This document shows, piece after piece, positions 1 through 9,417 of a DNA stretch of 31,243 nucleotides. Origin of the DNA: a virus. The DNA lies in IMG/VR virus record IMGVR_UViG_3300020179_000111, positions 1 through 31,243 of that record. The stretch is one strand, 5' to 3'. Position 1 is the first letter of the stretch. Each line of letters begins with the position of its first letter. Below the pieces are notes generated by a model. It was not told where the DNA came from. It made no database searches and saw only the letters and a program-made list of their open reading frames with translations. Made by a program: the position numbers and the translations under genes.

Positions 1-1791
1 GAATTGTTGTGCCAACGCATAAGGAACATTGAACGATGGCTTTGAGTTAGCCCAATCGACTATGTGTGTTTTTTGATTTTGGGGCCATGTTGAAGAATTG
101 CTGTTTGCCATTTCCGTGAGGGTCATCGAAGAAAGGCCTGTGGTTCTACTTGCCAAATTTCCTCTCTTGGCAGCCGCGACATCAACATCTCTCGTTTCCA
201 TGTCGACTGGCGTATCCCTATTTCCGGTCAGCAGAAGATTTACTTCTTCATCACTAAAGCCAAGTTCTTTTAATTTGTTGACCGTATTTTGTAGTGTTTC
301 TTTTCTCCTGTCGGCCTGTCTTATTGGTTTACCCTTTTCATCTCTTCTAATCATTCCGTCACCGCGCGTCATTGTATTTTCGGTGCTCGATGACAAACCG
401 CCATCTATTTCTTTTTCGTTTCTCTCGATTGCTCTATTTACTATTTGGCGCGCTCGTTCCTTACTCACACCCAAATCGTCGGCTATGTCCTGAAGCGTCC
501 CCCCATTTTTGCGAATTTCAAGAACCCTTCTGTCTCTATCATCAAGGGGTTTTTTACGGACAGTATTTCCGATTCTTTTATCCGGTTGACCCTTGGCCGT
601 CAATCGAATTGGTTTAATATCTTCTCTTGGCGGCTGTGGGTCGGAATTCAACCATGCTTCTCCCCAAATCAAGGCTGGATGTAATTGCAGGGCTGACATT
701 GTTAATTTATCTGCGGTGAATGCGTCGATTGATGCATCTGGCTCATACATCGCATCAATAACATCCCTGCCAACACCAAGAACGCGGGCTTGCTCATTTC
801 TGTCTTTGCGGAGTCGCAATCGGTCGTAGTTGAGTAGTTCTCTGGCCTTGAGGGGTCCTCCTTTTTGAATCTTGTCCTTTGTCATCCAGCGACGATTATC
901 TACTGGGGAAGCCCAGATTGGCGGCTCTTCCGGTGTTTTACTAGCAAGACCACTTGTGGGCGAACTTGGGGTTGGCATCTCCCTCCAGGTTCCGTCAAAA
1001 ATGAATCCATCGCCGTCCATATCTCTTCGCTCCAGCGGATTAAGCACGCCCTCAATTTTTGCAACAGACCTTCTCATTCGTCTGCTTAGCGAACCCGGCG
1101 CAACCGCTCGTCCAATGAGTTTTCCAATTCCTTTTGTTTCAGTAAGTTCCTCTGTAAGGGATTTTTTTCTCATGCCCCTCTTTCGTTTTTCGTTGCCAAG
1201 TTCTCGTCGAATTATGGTTCTAATAACTCTTCTTTGTGCCTCTTGCTGATTTCTTCTACCAAGAAAAGTTGTTCCGGCAACTCGCGCATAATCTGAATTG
1301 TTTGTGCACGGCATCCATACTGTTCTTCCGGTTGCAGACGGCATTCTCCTAACACCTATGCACCCAAGCATTCTTGAACGTTTTCTTGCTGATTCAATAT
1401 CTGCAAAAACGTCGGGGTCATTGTCTCTGGGCGATATGCCAGGAATATAGGCCTTGACACCACCTGAATAAATTGTTGTATTTATTGGTGCTGAAACAAT
1501 TCCGCCACCATCAAGTGTTGCAAATCCACCAAGCGGCTTTGTTTCTCTTAAATTTTCCCATCCACTTCTTTTTTTCCTGCCCTTGGCTTTGCGTTTTTTG
1601 TATCGTTCATTCATTTCCTCAAATGATGTCTTTTTTTGGGGTTCTGAATCTTCAGAAAGTCTTTGCAATTCTTCATGGGTTTCGCACGGCATCCATTTTC
1701 CATCCGGCATTTTGTGTGCGCCAGAACAGCCAATCCACTGAGCGACGCGAAGCGCAAACACTTTCGAATTGGTATCTTGCTCAGTCGCCAT
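1..1791 (-). CDS. Large head-module polyprotein with two HTH domains (C-terminus outside window)
   Basis: This is an open frame of 597 codons from ATG at 1791 to the left window edge, so the protein is incomplete. The N-terminus holds two copies of a Cys motif of the form GCxGxxxMP...WMPC (about residues 12-30 and 131-152). A basic Ile-Gly-Arg-rich stretch and a DMDGDGFIFDGTWREMP module follow at about 235-275. Next come hexapeptides GLASKT (281), GLSSST (465), NLASRT (~545) and GLSSMT (~552). Between the first two lie an HTH-like region (about 325-381, containing ADKLTMSALQLHPALIWGEAW) and a sigma-70 region-4-like HTH (about 431-455, LQDIADDLGVSKERARQI). The gene follows the 131-residue gene by 8 bases and ends the same polycistron. 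The N-terminal modules are shared with neighbouring head-module proteins, so a virion location is inferred. The DNA-binding role rests on motif resemblance only. Confidence 0.8.
   Translation of the reverse strand, partial: MATEQDTNSKVFALRVAQWIGCSGAHKMPDGKWMPCETHEELQRLSEDSEPQKKTSFEEMNERYKKRKAKGRKKRSGWENLRETKPLGGFATLDGGGIVSAPINTTIYSGGVKAYIPGISPRDNDPDVFADIESARKRSRMLGCIGVRRMPSATGRTVWMPCTNNSDYARVAGTTFLGRRNQQEAQRRVIRTIIRRELGNEKRKRGMRKKSLTEELTETKGIGKLIGRAVAPGSLSRRMRRSVAKIEGVLNPLERRDMDGDGFIFDGTWREMPTPSSPTSGLASKTPEEPPIWASPVDNRRWMTKDKIQKGGPLKARELLNYDRLRLRKDRNEQARVLGVGRDVIDAMYEPDASIDAFTADKLTMSALQLHPALIWGEAWLNSDPQPPREDIKPIRLTAKGQPDKRIGNTVRKKPLDDRDRRVLEIRKNGGTLQDIADDLGVSKERARQIVNRAIERNEKEIDGGLSSSTENTMTRGDGMIRRDEKGKPIRQADRRKETLQNTVNKLKELGFSDEEVNLLLTGNRDTPVDMETRDVDVAAAKRGNLASRTTGLSSMTLTEMANSNSSTWPQNQKTHIVDWANSKPSFNVPYALAQQF
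974..1053 (-). repeat. Diverged third copy of the DGDG module
   Basis: The segment aligns without gaps to the 80-base repeat but differs at many bases. It still encodes the same kind of peptide (VLNPLERRDMDGDGFIFDG, then TWREMP). The peptide has therefore been kept while the DNA diverged. Confidence 0.8.
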
Positions 1792-1799
1792 TGGCGCAC

Positions 1800-2195
1800 C
1801 TATTTCATCTTATTGAACTTAAGAGCCTTTATGCGCTCACCCGGAAAGCGCTTTTGATAAAGACGTGCTTCGTCCAGGTCTTCTTTAAACTCATCAAAAA
1901 CGCCCTTGTAACACTTTTCAATAACTGACGGGTCGACATCATAATAATCGACGCCCTTTGTCTCCTCATTCATGGACAATATTGAATCGCGCACCGCTTG
2001 TTGAAGTTGCAAGCCTCGCTCAGTCAAATTTGGAAATCCCCAAATTGGATTAATGCCATCATAATCCATATCATCTTTTCCATCATCAATTTCCGAAAAT
2101 GGCGGATAATCAATCAATTGATTAAGTTCCTTTTCCATTTCTTCCATTGTTTTTTCGGCTTTCAAATAAGCCGTATAGTCACGTTGTTTTTTCAT
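1800..2195 (-). CDS. Small acidic protein of unknown function (131 aa)
   Basis: I do not recognise this protein. It starts with ATG at 2195 behind a GAGG-type ribosome binding site, 7 bases after the stop of the 2404-residue giant, and ends 8 bases before the left-edge polyprotein. It is rich in Glu, Asp and Lys and probably helical at both ends, with a charged Lys/Glu N-terminus. An Asp-rich stretch, DDGKDDMDYDG, sits near residue 40. There is no signal peptide, membrane segment or Cys motif, and no GLxSxT hexapeptide. Its position between two large head-module genes suggests a structural, chaperone or assembly role, but nothing in the sequence proves it. Confidence 0.7.
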   Translation of the reverse strand: MKKQRDYTAYLKAEKTMEEMEKELNQLIDYPPFSEIDDGKDDMDYDGINPIWGFPNLTERGLQLQQAVRDSILSMNEETKGVDYYDVDPSVIEKCYKGVFDEFKEDLDEARLYQKRFPGERIKALKFNKMK

Positions 2196-2202
2196 ACTTG
2201 CC

Positions 2203-5200
2203 TCATCCGTACCGTTTGATTATGTCGTCCCTGCGAGCAATCAGAGTATCAGCAAGAACTTTTGCTCGAGCAGGGTCGCCAACAATCGCTGAAACAGTTT
2301 TTCTAATTTGGTCATCTGTAATCGCGCCAAGTCTTTGCGTCTGTTTCTTGAGTTCACCTTTATCCATATTTGTGAAATCAACGTTGCCGCTCTTTTGTAG
2401 TGATGTCATTTCTCCGACTGAATTGCCGAATCCCATGCTTCCACCACTTCCCTTTTTCTGACCTTGGGCCCGGTAGTCAAGTGAACCACCAACGTCGAGA
2501 CGAACTGCTCGACCATTGTTGTCTATCTTTATATTGTCATTTAGTGGGGCGTCCCAATTGGCAAGCCATGCGTCCACAACGAAGTGCGACCTTGCTGCCT
2601 GTTTATCAGACGGAGTACTTGGCATTCTTGTTTGCACCATCCTGGAAAGCATCACTGGCTGTCCGTTATTGGTGCCCATCTGCAAATCGGCAACTGGTGC
2701 TCCGGCAAGTTCGTACAATTTTCCAGCCAGCACCTCTGTTTCCATTCGCTCCGTGGCTTCAGCAACACTCTCTGAATTCTTTTTGAGTTTTGTGTAGTAC
2801 TTTGTGCCGTTCGGGTCTGTCAACATCGTCGCCGGATTTGAGCCGACTGTCGGAGGATTCGACTTCGTCCAACTATCTGTGTTTACTGCAGATTTGCTAA
2901 TTGGCGTCGCTGGTGTTTGTGTCGGTGGCTTTGGCGCTTCCGTGTCTGATGGTGAGCCAGCATCTCCGCCATCAGAACCAGGGCGACGTGTTGATACGCG
3001 CCTTCTGCGCCCGCCAATCAAAACCCGTTTCCGCTCCTCTATCGGGCTACCCTCGCGACTTCTGTCGGGCCTTGTTCTCCATGAGCGCCAGACGCTTCCA
3101 ACTGGTGCTCCCCCTTCTGTTTTGGCCATATTTTCCGCTTCTTCGCTAGTCATTGGACGCTGGAAGGCGGCCACGTTGGCCCTGTTGTGCAGCAGGAATG
3201 GATTGCTAACTCCACTGCCATCGTTTGTGTCAATTCCGTCCACACCAATCAGCGGAGCAAAATAGCCAACGTCTTTCTGTCTGGTAAAACGAGACAGGTA
3301 ATCGAACGCTCTGAGTATTTCTTTCTTTTCTTTGTTCGTTGCGTCAGATGATGGAGCCTTGTCGAGTTCTTCAAGTCTCTCAACGAGTTGTCTAACTATT
3401 TGACCGCTTCTTGATGTTTCTCCTTCAAGACCTGGCAAAGCCTTCCTATATGTCTCGGCAAGTTCTCCCGGGGTAAGAGCATCTGCCGCGTCTCGTCCAC
3501 CAAGTGCCTTCGTTGCATCAACGGCACGACTTGTTAGGTCACGCATCTTGTCGCGTTCTCTAGTGAGTTCGCCTACGGTTACGACATCTGCGCTTGGTGG
3601 TACCAGGACAAGCATCGTATGTCGCTGGTCGCCTGAGCCTCGGTATCCAGACCAGTGCTGGCCCGGGAATGCAAAATACTCACCGACGCCGAATGCGCGC
3701 GAACCTTGACCAGGTATAAATCTTGCTTCGCTTTCATCACTCAAGAATTGTTCGACATAGGCCTCGCTCAGAACATCTTGCGAACCCGTTCCTCTAATTA
3801 TCGGCTGCCAGCCAGCAGCCACAAGGCGCCGCACCTCATCCTCGGTTACGAGAACTGGCTCACCCGAATATCCGCTGTTTACCCAAACGTCAGCAAGCAC
3901 CTGGTCAAATACTTTGTCTTCTGAACTTCTTGCCTTTGTAAGGTCGTCATCAAGTTTTGCAAGAACAGAAACGTAACGCGGAGTCACATTTACCTTGCCG
4001 TCATTGTCTATGAGAATTGGGGACAATGACGCTTTCTTCTTGCTCATGTCGCGAGACAATTCGTCTGCATCTCTTGATTTTCTAAACTTTGACAGCATCG
4101 TTCTTTTTAGTGCGCGTGCGCGCAGGCGAGCACGCTTCATCTCTAGTTCTGGGTCGCCAACATTTATAATGCGACCTTTTCTAAATGAACCAGTCCGTCT
4201 TAGTGCGCGTTGTCTTGCTTTTGCCGCTCTCTTTTCGTTAACCCTAAGCAGGCGACGACCAATCGATAGTTTCTTCGCCTTACCAAGGTCTTCATCGGTC
4301 AATTCATCAACCGTTTTTGCTTTGTCCATTCCCCCGGCTTGTTTGGCTATTGAAGAATCGCCCATCTTGAACTTGCCAGTAGCACCTGTTCCAACATTCT
4401 TGTGAATCGCTGCTCTTGTTCCGGTGTGGAAATGTTCAAGATTAGAGAAATTGTCATCCTCTTCCATGTTAAGAATTGTCAAAAGGTCGTCAAGGTCGCG
4501 TGCGGCGCGCGAATAGGCCTCGGTCATAATCGGCTGACCGTTTTTATCTGTCTTAACCGTGCCGTCTTCGTTAAGTTTGTACTTTTTAATTTTCCCCTTA
4601 CGAACTGCGTCGTCAAGAACAACCAACATGTCCTGAATGTCGTCTTTTGTCAGTGGGTCATCGGCTGGGCGCCCCTTGTAAGTCCCACCACCTTCGCCAC
4701 GTGCTCGCTTTTTGACGGCGCGAATAGTTTCCTTGTCGCTTCCTTGCTGGGCAGCCGTCCACCATGATTTAAATACTTTTGTTTTTAGCCTGTCAGAAAG
4801 CACCTTTTTCTGTGCCGCTATCGCATCTTTTGCTTTTGCTTTTTGTTCGTCATTCATCGACTCCCATAGAACTCCATCTCCCTCGCCCTTGGTTTTCCCA
4901 AAATTATCCAACATATCGATGATGAGTCGAGTTCTCCGCTTCTTTTTGGGCGTGTCTGGGTCTCCCGCTTTTGGAGCATCACTCCTAACGTCGGGAGTTT
5001 CTGTCGTTGAGGCAAGGCCACGTGGCCGTGATGCTCTTTCGGTTGTTGCAACAGACATTCTTTGTGTAAGTGACTGTTTAATTGGTCGTCGTGTTGATTT
5101 GCCGGTGGTTCTAGAAGCAAGTGAAGCGTTTTCAATTTGCTTTTCCATGTCCATTATGCCGACTCTGTCGTCTTCGTCTAAGCCCTTTTCTGGACTTCTG

Positions 5201-8200
5201 GCAATCCGGAGGGCATTCAGTGCTTTCTGTTTTTCATCAGGTGTTAACTTTTCACCGCGTCGCACTTTCATTATTGCTTGAATTGCGTCATCTGTATCAC
5301 TGCCATCAGTGCTTGACTTCAAGCCGCCGGACTGGATTAATTTTTCCATATCCATGACCCCGATTCGCTCATCCTCGTCGAGGTCTTTGTCTCTTGTTAG
5401 TTTTAGTGCGTTAAGGGCTTTTTTCTTTTCGTCATCAGAAAGTTTTTCGCCGCGCTTCAATTTCATAATTGCCTCAACAGCATCATCAATATCGCTGCCA
5501 GTGTCGGTTGAGGATTTTAGACCGCCGATAATTGAGTTTTCCAAATCAATTAATTCAATTCTTTCGTCCTCGTCTAAACCCTTGCTTGGGTCACGAAGAA
5601 GCCTGAGAGCATTAATGGCTTTTTGTTTCTCATCAGGGTTAAGTTTTTCTCCGCGCTTAAGTTTGGTGATTGCATTAATCGCATCTTCCGTATCGCTATT
5701 GTCGGTCGTTGAGCGAAGGCCGCCACCGCGTCTTTCACCGCGTCTTTTCTTTTCGAGTTCTCTATATGAGTCTCGTAGTCTTTCTTGCAGGTTATCCGAA
5801 ATGGTTGACGCAAAGATAATGGAACTATCGTCGCCCTCTTTATACACTTGCCAAGTTCTGTCTCCGGCTGAATAATCTCCAAAATAATTGGGTTCTCTTG
5901 TTTTGCTAAGTTCGATTTTGTACCCGCGTTTCCTAAGTACGCGCTTTATATCTTTTAGATATTCGTCATTGCCCGACCGCCACCATGGCGAAATAGACCC
6001 TGGCGTCGCAAACGGACGATTATTGAGTTCATCGAATAAATGAATAAGAGTCTTTAACTGGTCGTCGGTTAGTGAATCAAAATCAACATCACTAAGGTCA
6101 GGACCCAATGGGGCATCCTTTACGCCAGGAACTTCTAAATATGCTGGTTTCCACGAGGTTAATTTTGGTGTTTTGTCAGTCGTCGAGCGAAGGCCGCGGA
6201 TTTCATTTTTGTCGATTTTTTTAAGCCCGGAAAGGGCGCTATCAAAGTTGGGAACTTTTGAACCCGACAATATTTCTTTTAGGCGTGCAACGTCTTTGTC
6301 CAGTTCTCTTGCCCGCTTGCCCGCCTCTTCTCGTTCTTCTCTACTTCCAACCCCAAAGCCGCCACCACCAGGTAGACCCATGCGACCCGTTCTGGAGGAA
6401 AAGCCAGTAGTGTCTTCTCTTCTTTCTCGTCTGGCAACCTCACGCTGTGTACGACGACGGTATTCTGCTTCGGAAACATTGCTTGGGCGATTTGCTTCTC
6501 TTTCTTCTGGCGTCATATCCGTCATGTCAATTTTTTCGGGGACGAAGTCTTTTTCGTATTTTCTGTCCTCTTCTCTATCTAGGGCATTCAGTACGCCCTT
6601 AAGGAAGTTTGCTTTGTTGTCGGCTTCCGCTCCATCTTCCAGGGCAAAATCCTGTTGCATGTCCCTGACCATTGCATACACATACGGCTCATCGACATTT
6701 TGTGCCGCCCACCTTCGGGCAACATCATCAATATCGTCATCATATTCCCAATCTGGGTCGTCAAATCCTTCAAGTTGACCAAGGAGGTCATTAACCTTGT
6801 CGGTGGCTGCCTTCCGCATTTCTTTGTCCGAGAGTCGGTCTCTTGACGTAGAAGAACCAAGGCCACGAGTGCTGTCAAGTCTGTTAACAAATCGTTTGGC
6901 ATCTTCTAGGGAATCGAAAGTTTCTGGATAATCCATGTCCTTCCAATTTGGTTCACCGTCAAATGATGGAAGAGACTGTTCAGACCTAACCCCAAACTCC
7001 CCATCATCGTCTTGGTCAATGAAGTAACGGTGGTTATCGTTCCCGTCAAATTCCCACGAACGACCATCGCTATTTGCTGACCAGCCATCTCTGCTTCTTG
7101 TTGTAGAGGCAAGCCCGCCATCTTTTGGTGGGCCCTTCTTGATGTCATTTATGAGGTCGCTGAGTCGTCCGTCGCCATCGAAGTCGTCGTTATTTTTTGC
7201 AACATCCTTTAAGGACTCAAGCAAAGAAGCACGTTCCTTATCGGACAAAGGTTTGCCAGATTCAAGTTTCTTTAGCGCATTAACAAACTGTGGCTCATTT
7301 GTTCCCTCTGCTGCTTGCTGTAGGTCGTTAATTAGTCCTTGGTACTTGTCGGTTTGCGATTTTGGTCCACTACGGGTCATGTCCTTGACTTCATTTATCA
7401 AGTCCCTTAAGCGGTCATCGCCATCGAAGTCGTCATTATTTTTTGCAATATCTTCGAGAGTTGGAATAATGTCTTTTGCTTCTTCGGGAGAAAGACTAAT
7501 TCCCTTTTTAACCTTATTGAGACTTCTTTCCAGGTCTGGCTCGTTTGCGCCTTCCGCGGCCCCAAGAATATCGTCTATAACTGAGCCAAGTCGAGCCTTT
7601 CTACCTCTTCCCTCTTGGTAACGAACACGCGCGCGAGGGTCATTAGCAAATTTTCCAAGCCCAAACGCTATTGCTGCTTCAAGAGCATTTGCCCTGCTTG
7701 TTTTAGGGCTCTTTGGGTCGTACGACGCAATCACGTCGGTTGCGTCCATGTCTTTTCCGGAGTTAACACCACTAATAAATTCGGAAAGTTTTGCGAGTGA
7801 TGCCGCGTCATAGCGAGCACCAGAGCGAGTTCCAATATCCAGTGCTGTGCCTTCTACCAGTTTCTTGATAACTGCGTCAGGATTCTTTTTGAATTCGTCT
7901 CCCAAAATTGATGTTCTAAGTTTTGCGGAGACCGATGAAATCAAGTCGCCCCATTCATCGCGATTATTGCCCGGCCAAATTTTCTCAAATGCCGATTGAA
8001 AATCTCGAGTTGGGTCAAGTGGCACTCCCGGGCTCTCAAGGTCTTGCATGATGTCAATTGCCTCACCAAGGGTTAACTTTGATGAAGATTTGAGGCCGCT
8101 GTTTTTATTTCTGTCGACCAGTGAGGTTCTGCTGACAATTTTTGGTTTATTAACCGGCTTTTTATTGCGCAATTTACCAATCGGATTACTCGGTAATTTG

Positions 8201-9417
8201 TTTTGCTCTCTTTCGAGTTCTCTAATTAGGTCGTCTGGTTTGTCATCGAAGCCTGCTTTGCGCGCACGCTCATAGATAACGTCTTTAAATAGTTCAGTTC
8301 TGCCATCCCTGTATGTAACAGTTAAATCACCGTTTTGGGGATTGTAGGTTATTTCTCTCGCCAAACTTGAATTCTTGGGGTCCATTCGCATGAGGCGCGC
8401 CGTTGCGGTTCGTGGTGGCCCACCCGGACCATCGGGGGCTGCCTGAGTCGCAGAACGAAGACCCTGTGCTCTCCTGAATGCGCCCTGAATGGTGTCTCTA
8501 TTTTTTCTGATTGCATCAACGGACGGCTTTTTGGCATCCGGCAAAAATCTTGTGGGGTCCGGCATTTCTCGCCACGTACCATCAAAAATCATTCCGTCGC
8601 CGTCGAGGTCGCGACGCTTTCGAGGGTCAAGTACCCCTTCAATAACACGCGAGGCCAGTCGACGCATTTTTCCGCCAGAACGCCGGTTTGGTATTGCGCC
8701 ACGCACCGCTCTGCCAATTGAGTAGCCGAGTCTTCCCTTAACAAAAACGTCGACAATTTCTTTGGTTGTTTTACCAACGTGGTCGCGTTTTACTAAAACT
8801 AGATTTTGGTCAGCAAGAATTTGTTTATTGACGACCTTTGTTATTTGTTCTCCGAACTGGCGCTCTATTCCACGAGACATTTTTGAACGAATGTCGTGTC
8901 TTTCTGCCAACTGAGACGCCCTATTGGGCTTGATATTAAATTGCTTGGTCCTGTTGTTAAAAGCCAACTCATTTACGCGAACCCTAAATGCTATTTCACT
9001 TTTGGCTACTGTTTGCTTAAAGTTTTTGACTTTATAGTTAAGGGACACTCGTTTTTGCCATGGCTGACTAGGGAGTCGGTGACTCGTTATCGCAGGAAAT
9101 CGAGAAGCGTTCGCGAATCTCTGAGAGTCAACCAAAACATGACTATTGTTTGATTTTGTCAGACCACTAGCAACCGCCACAACGTCTTTAGTGTCGACAA
9201 TAATTTTTTGAAATAGTTCTTCTGGAAGATTTTTAAACTCACCAACAGAAACATCAATTGGCAGGTCAGTGAGACCCGCCGTATTTTGATTGGCCCACTT
9301 TGACCACTCAATCCCTTTATCGCTCCATCCGTAATAGGTGTTAACACCAGCATTCTTAACGACAATGCCAAAATAAACGCCCCTTGCAACGTTCCTGAGC
9401 ACGGCATATTGTTTCAT
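2203..9417 (-). CDS. Giant mosaic virion polyprotein (2404 aa) with KTSC-like, ART-like and kinase-fold domains
   Basis: The start is ATG at 9417, directly after the stop of the 682-residue gene. Order along the protein: an unassigned N-terminus (1-230); an IGRA basic stretch and the RRDLDGDGMIFDGTWREMP module (260-286); a KTSC-like domain (about 341-403); five copies of a helical repeat with acidic loops (two at about 610-765, three at about 1239-1432); a basic helical stretch (about 1720-1790); an ADP-ribosyltransferase-like region (about 1860-1960, with IIRGTG and GSRAFGVGEYFAF); and a C-terminal kinase-fold domain (about 2190-2404). In the last, Lys in TKYYTKL, DAWLANWDAPLNDN and RLDVGGSL resemble the catalytic residues of HipA and type II PI4-kinase folds. 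Eleven GLxSxT-type hexapeptides start at residues 319, 441, 768, 852, 1005, 1075, 1233, 1299, 1365, 1432 and 1467. Domain names come from motif resemblance. A structural or packaged role is inferred from position behind portal and protease. Confidence 0.85.
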   Translation of the reverse strand: MKQYAVLRNVARGVYFGIVVKNAGVNTYYGWSDKGIEWSKWANQNTAGLTDLPIDVSVGEFKNLPEELFQKIIVDTKDVVAVASGLTKSNNSHVLVDSQRFANASRFPAITSHRLPSQPWQKRVSLNYKVKNFKQTVAKSEIAFRVRVNELAFNNRTKQFNIKPNRASQLAERHDIRSKMSRGIERQFGEQITKVVNKQILADQNLVLVKRDHVGKTTKEIVDVFVKGRLGYSIGRAVRGAIPNRRSGGKMRRLASRVIEGVLDPRKRRDLDGDGMIFDGTWREMPDPTRFLPDAKKPSVDAIRKNRDTIQGAFRRAQGLRSATQAAPDGPGGPPRTATARLMRMDPKNSSLAREITYNPQNGDLTVTYRDGRTELFKDVIYERARKAGFDDKPDDLIRELEREQNKLPSNPIGKLRNKKPVNKPKIVSRTSLVDRNKNSGLKSSSKLTLGEAIDIMQDLESPGVPLDPTRDFQSAFEKIWPGNNRDEWGDLISSVSAKLRTSILGDEFKKNPDAVIKKLVEGTALDIGTRSGARYDAASLAKLSEFISGVNSGKDMDATDVIASYDPKSPKTSRANALEAAIAFGLGKFANDPRARVRYQEGRGRKARLGSVIDDILGAAEGANEPDLERSLNKVKKGISLSPEEAKDIIPTLEDIAKNNDDFDGDDRLRDLINEVKDMTRSGPKSQTDKYQGLINDLQQAAEGTNEPQFVNALKKLESGKPLSDKERASLLESLKDVAKNNDDFDGDGRLSDLINDIKKGPPKDGGLASTTRSRDGWSANSDGRSWEFDGNDNHRYFIDQDDDGEFGVRSEQSLPSFDGEPNWKDMDYPETFDSLEDAKRFVNRLDSTRGLGSSTSRDRLSDKEMRKAATDKVNDLLGQLEGFDDPDWEYDDDIDDVARRWAAQNVDEPYVYAMVRDMQQDFALEDGAEADNKANFLKGVLNALDREEDRKYEKDFVPEKIDMTDMTPEEREANRPSNVSEAEYRRRTQREVARRERREDTTGFSSRTGRMGLPGGGGFGVGSREEREEAGKRARELDKDVARLKEILSGSKVPNFDSALSGLKKIDKNEIRGLRSTTDKTPKLTSWKPAYLEVPGVKDAPLGPDLSDVDFDSLTDDQLKTLIHLFDELNNRPFATPGSISPWWRSGNDEYLKDIKRVLRKRGYKIELSKTREPNYFGDYSAGDRTWQVYKEGDDSSIIFASTISDNLQERLRDSYRELEKKRRGERRGGGLRSTTDNSDTEDAINAITKLKRGEKLNPDEKQKAINALRLLRDPSKGLDEDERIELIDLENSIIGGLKSSTDTGSDIDDAVEAIMKLKRGEKLSDDEKKKALNALKLTRDKDLDEDERIGVMDMEKLIQSGGLKSSTDGSDTDDAIQAIMKVRRGEKLTPDEKQKALNALRIARSPEKGLDEDDRVGIMDMEKQIENASLASRTTGKSTRRPIKQSLTQRMSVATTERASRPRGLASTTETPDVRSDAPKAGDPDTPKKKRRTRLIIDMLDNFGKTKGEGDGVLWESMNDEQKAKAKDAIAAQKKVLSDRLKTKVFKSWWTAAQQGSDKETIRAVKKRARGEGGGTYKGRPADDPLTKDDIQDMLVVLDDAVRKGKIKKYKLNEDGTVKTDKNGQPIMTEAYSRAARDLDDLLTILNMEEDDNFSNLEHFHTGTRAAIHKNVGTGATGKFKMGDSSIAKQAGGMDKAKTVDELTDEDLGKAKKLSIGRRLLRVNEKRAAKARQRALRRTGSFRKGRIINVGDPELEMKRARLRARALKRTMLSKFRKSRDADELSRDMSKKKASLSPILIDNDGKVNVTPRYVSVLAKLDDDLTKARSSEDKVFDQVLADVWVNSGYSGEPVLVTEDEVRRLVAAGWQPIIRGTGSQDVLSEAYVEQFLSDESEARFIPGQGSRAFGVGEYFAFPGQHWSGYRGSGDQRHTMLVLVPPSADVVTVGELTRERDKMRDLTSRAVDATKALGGRDAADALTPGELAETYRKALPGLEGETSRSGQIVRQLVERLEELDKAPSSDATNKEKKEILRAFDYLSRFTRQKDVGYFAPLIGVDGIDTNDGSGVSNPFLLHNRANVAAFQRPMTSEEAENMAKTEGGAPVGSVWRSWRTRPDRSREGSPIEERKRVLIGGRRRRVSTRRPGSDGGDAGSPSDTEAPKPPTQTPATPISKSAVNTDSWTKSNPPTVGSNPATMLTDPNGTKYYTKLKKNSESVAEATERMETEVLAGKLYELAGAPVADLQMGTNNGQPVMLSRMVQTRMPSTPSDKQAARSHFVVDAWLANWDAPLNDNIKIDNNGRAVRLDVGGSLDYRAQGQKKGSGGSMGFGNSVGEMTSLQKSGNVDFTNMDKGELKKQTQRLGAITDDQIRKTVSAIVGDPARAKVLADTLIARRDDIIKRYG
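5107..5703 (-). repeat. Three tandem ~66-residue repeats in the 2404-aa giant
   Basis: Each unit has a DAI.AI.KLKRGEKL helix, a DEK.KALNAL helix, an acidic loop such as GLDEDER, and a last helix ending in a hexapeptide (GLKSST, GLKSST, SLASRT). The DNA copies have diverged, so the duplication is old or the protein is under selection. Confidence 0.9.
7099..7590 (-). repeat. Two related ~75-residue repeats in the 2404-aa giant
   Basis: Two units share AAEG.NEP, a KL/KV..G..LS helix and KNNDDFDGD.RL.DLIN. The first ends in SGPKSQT, which looks like a decayed hexapeptide, and the second in GLASTT. The pattern matches the three tandem units nearer the C-terminus, so five copies exist in all. Confidence 0.85.
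8561..8640 (-). repeat. 80-base exact repeat, copy in the 2404-aa giant
   Basis: This copy is identical to 25266-25345 and encodes residues 260-286 of the 2404-residue protein. Flanking bases diverge at once on both sides. It could be a substrate for homologous recombination between the two genes, 16.7 kb apart. Confidence 0.9.

Noticed and set aside
4712-5281. Long + strand open frames across the giant genes
   Set aside because: They lie opposite strongly coding - strand frames with recognisable domains, lack ribosome binding sites and have low-complexity or Cys/Ser/Phe-rich translations.
8561-8640. 80-base repeat as an insertion sequence end or attachment site
   Set aside because: It is in frame inside both genes, codes for a conserved peptide, and has no terminal inverted repeats, integrase or tRNA nearby.
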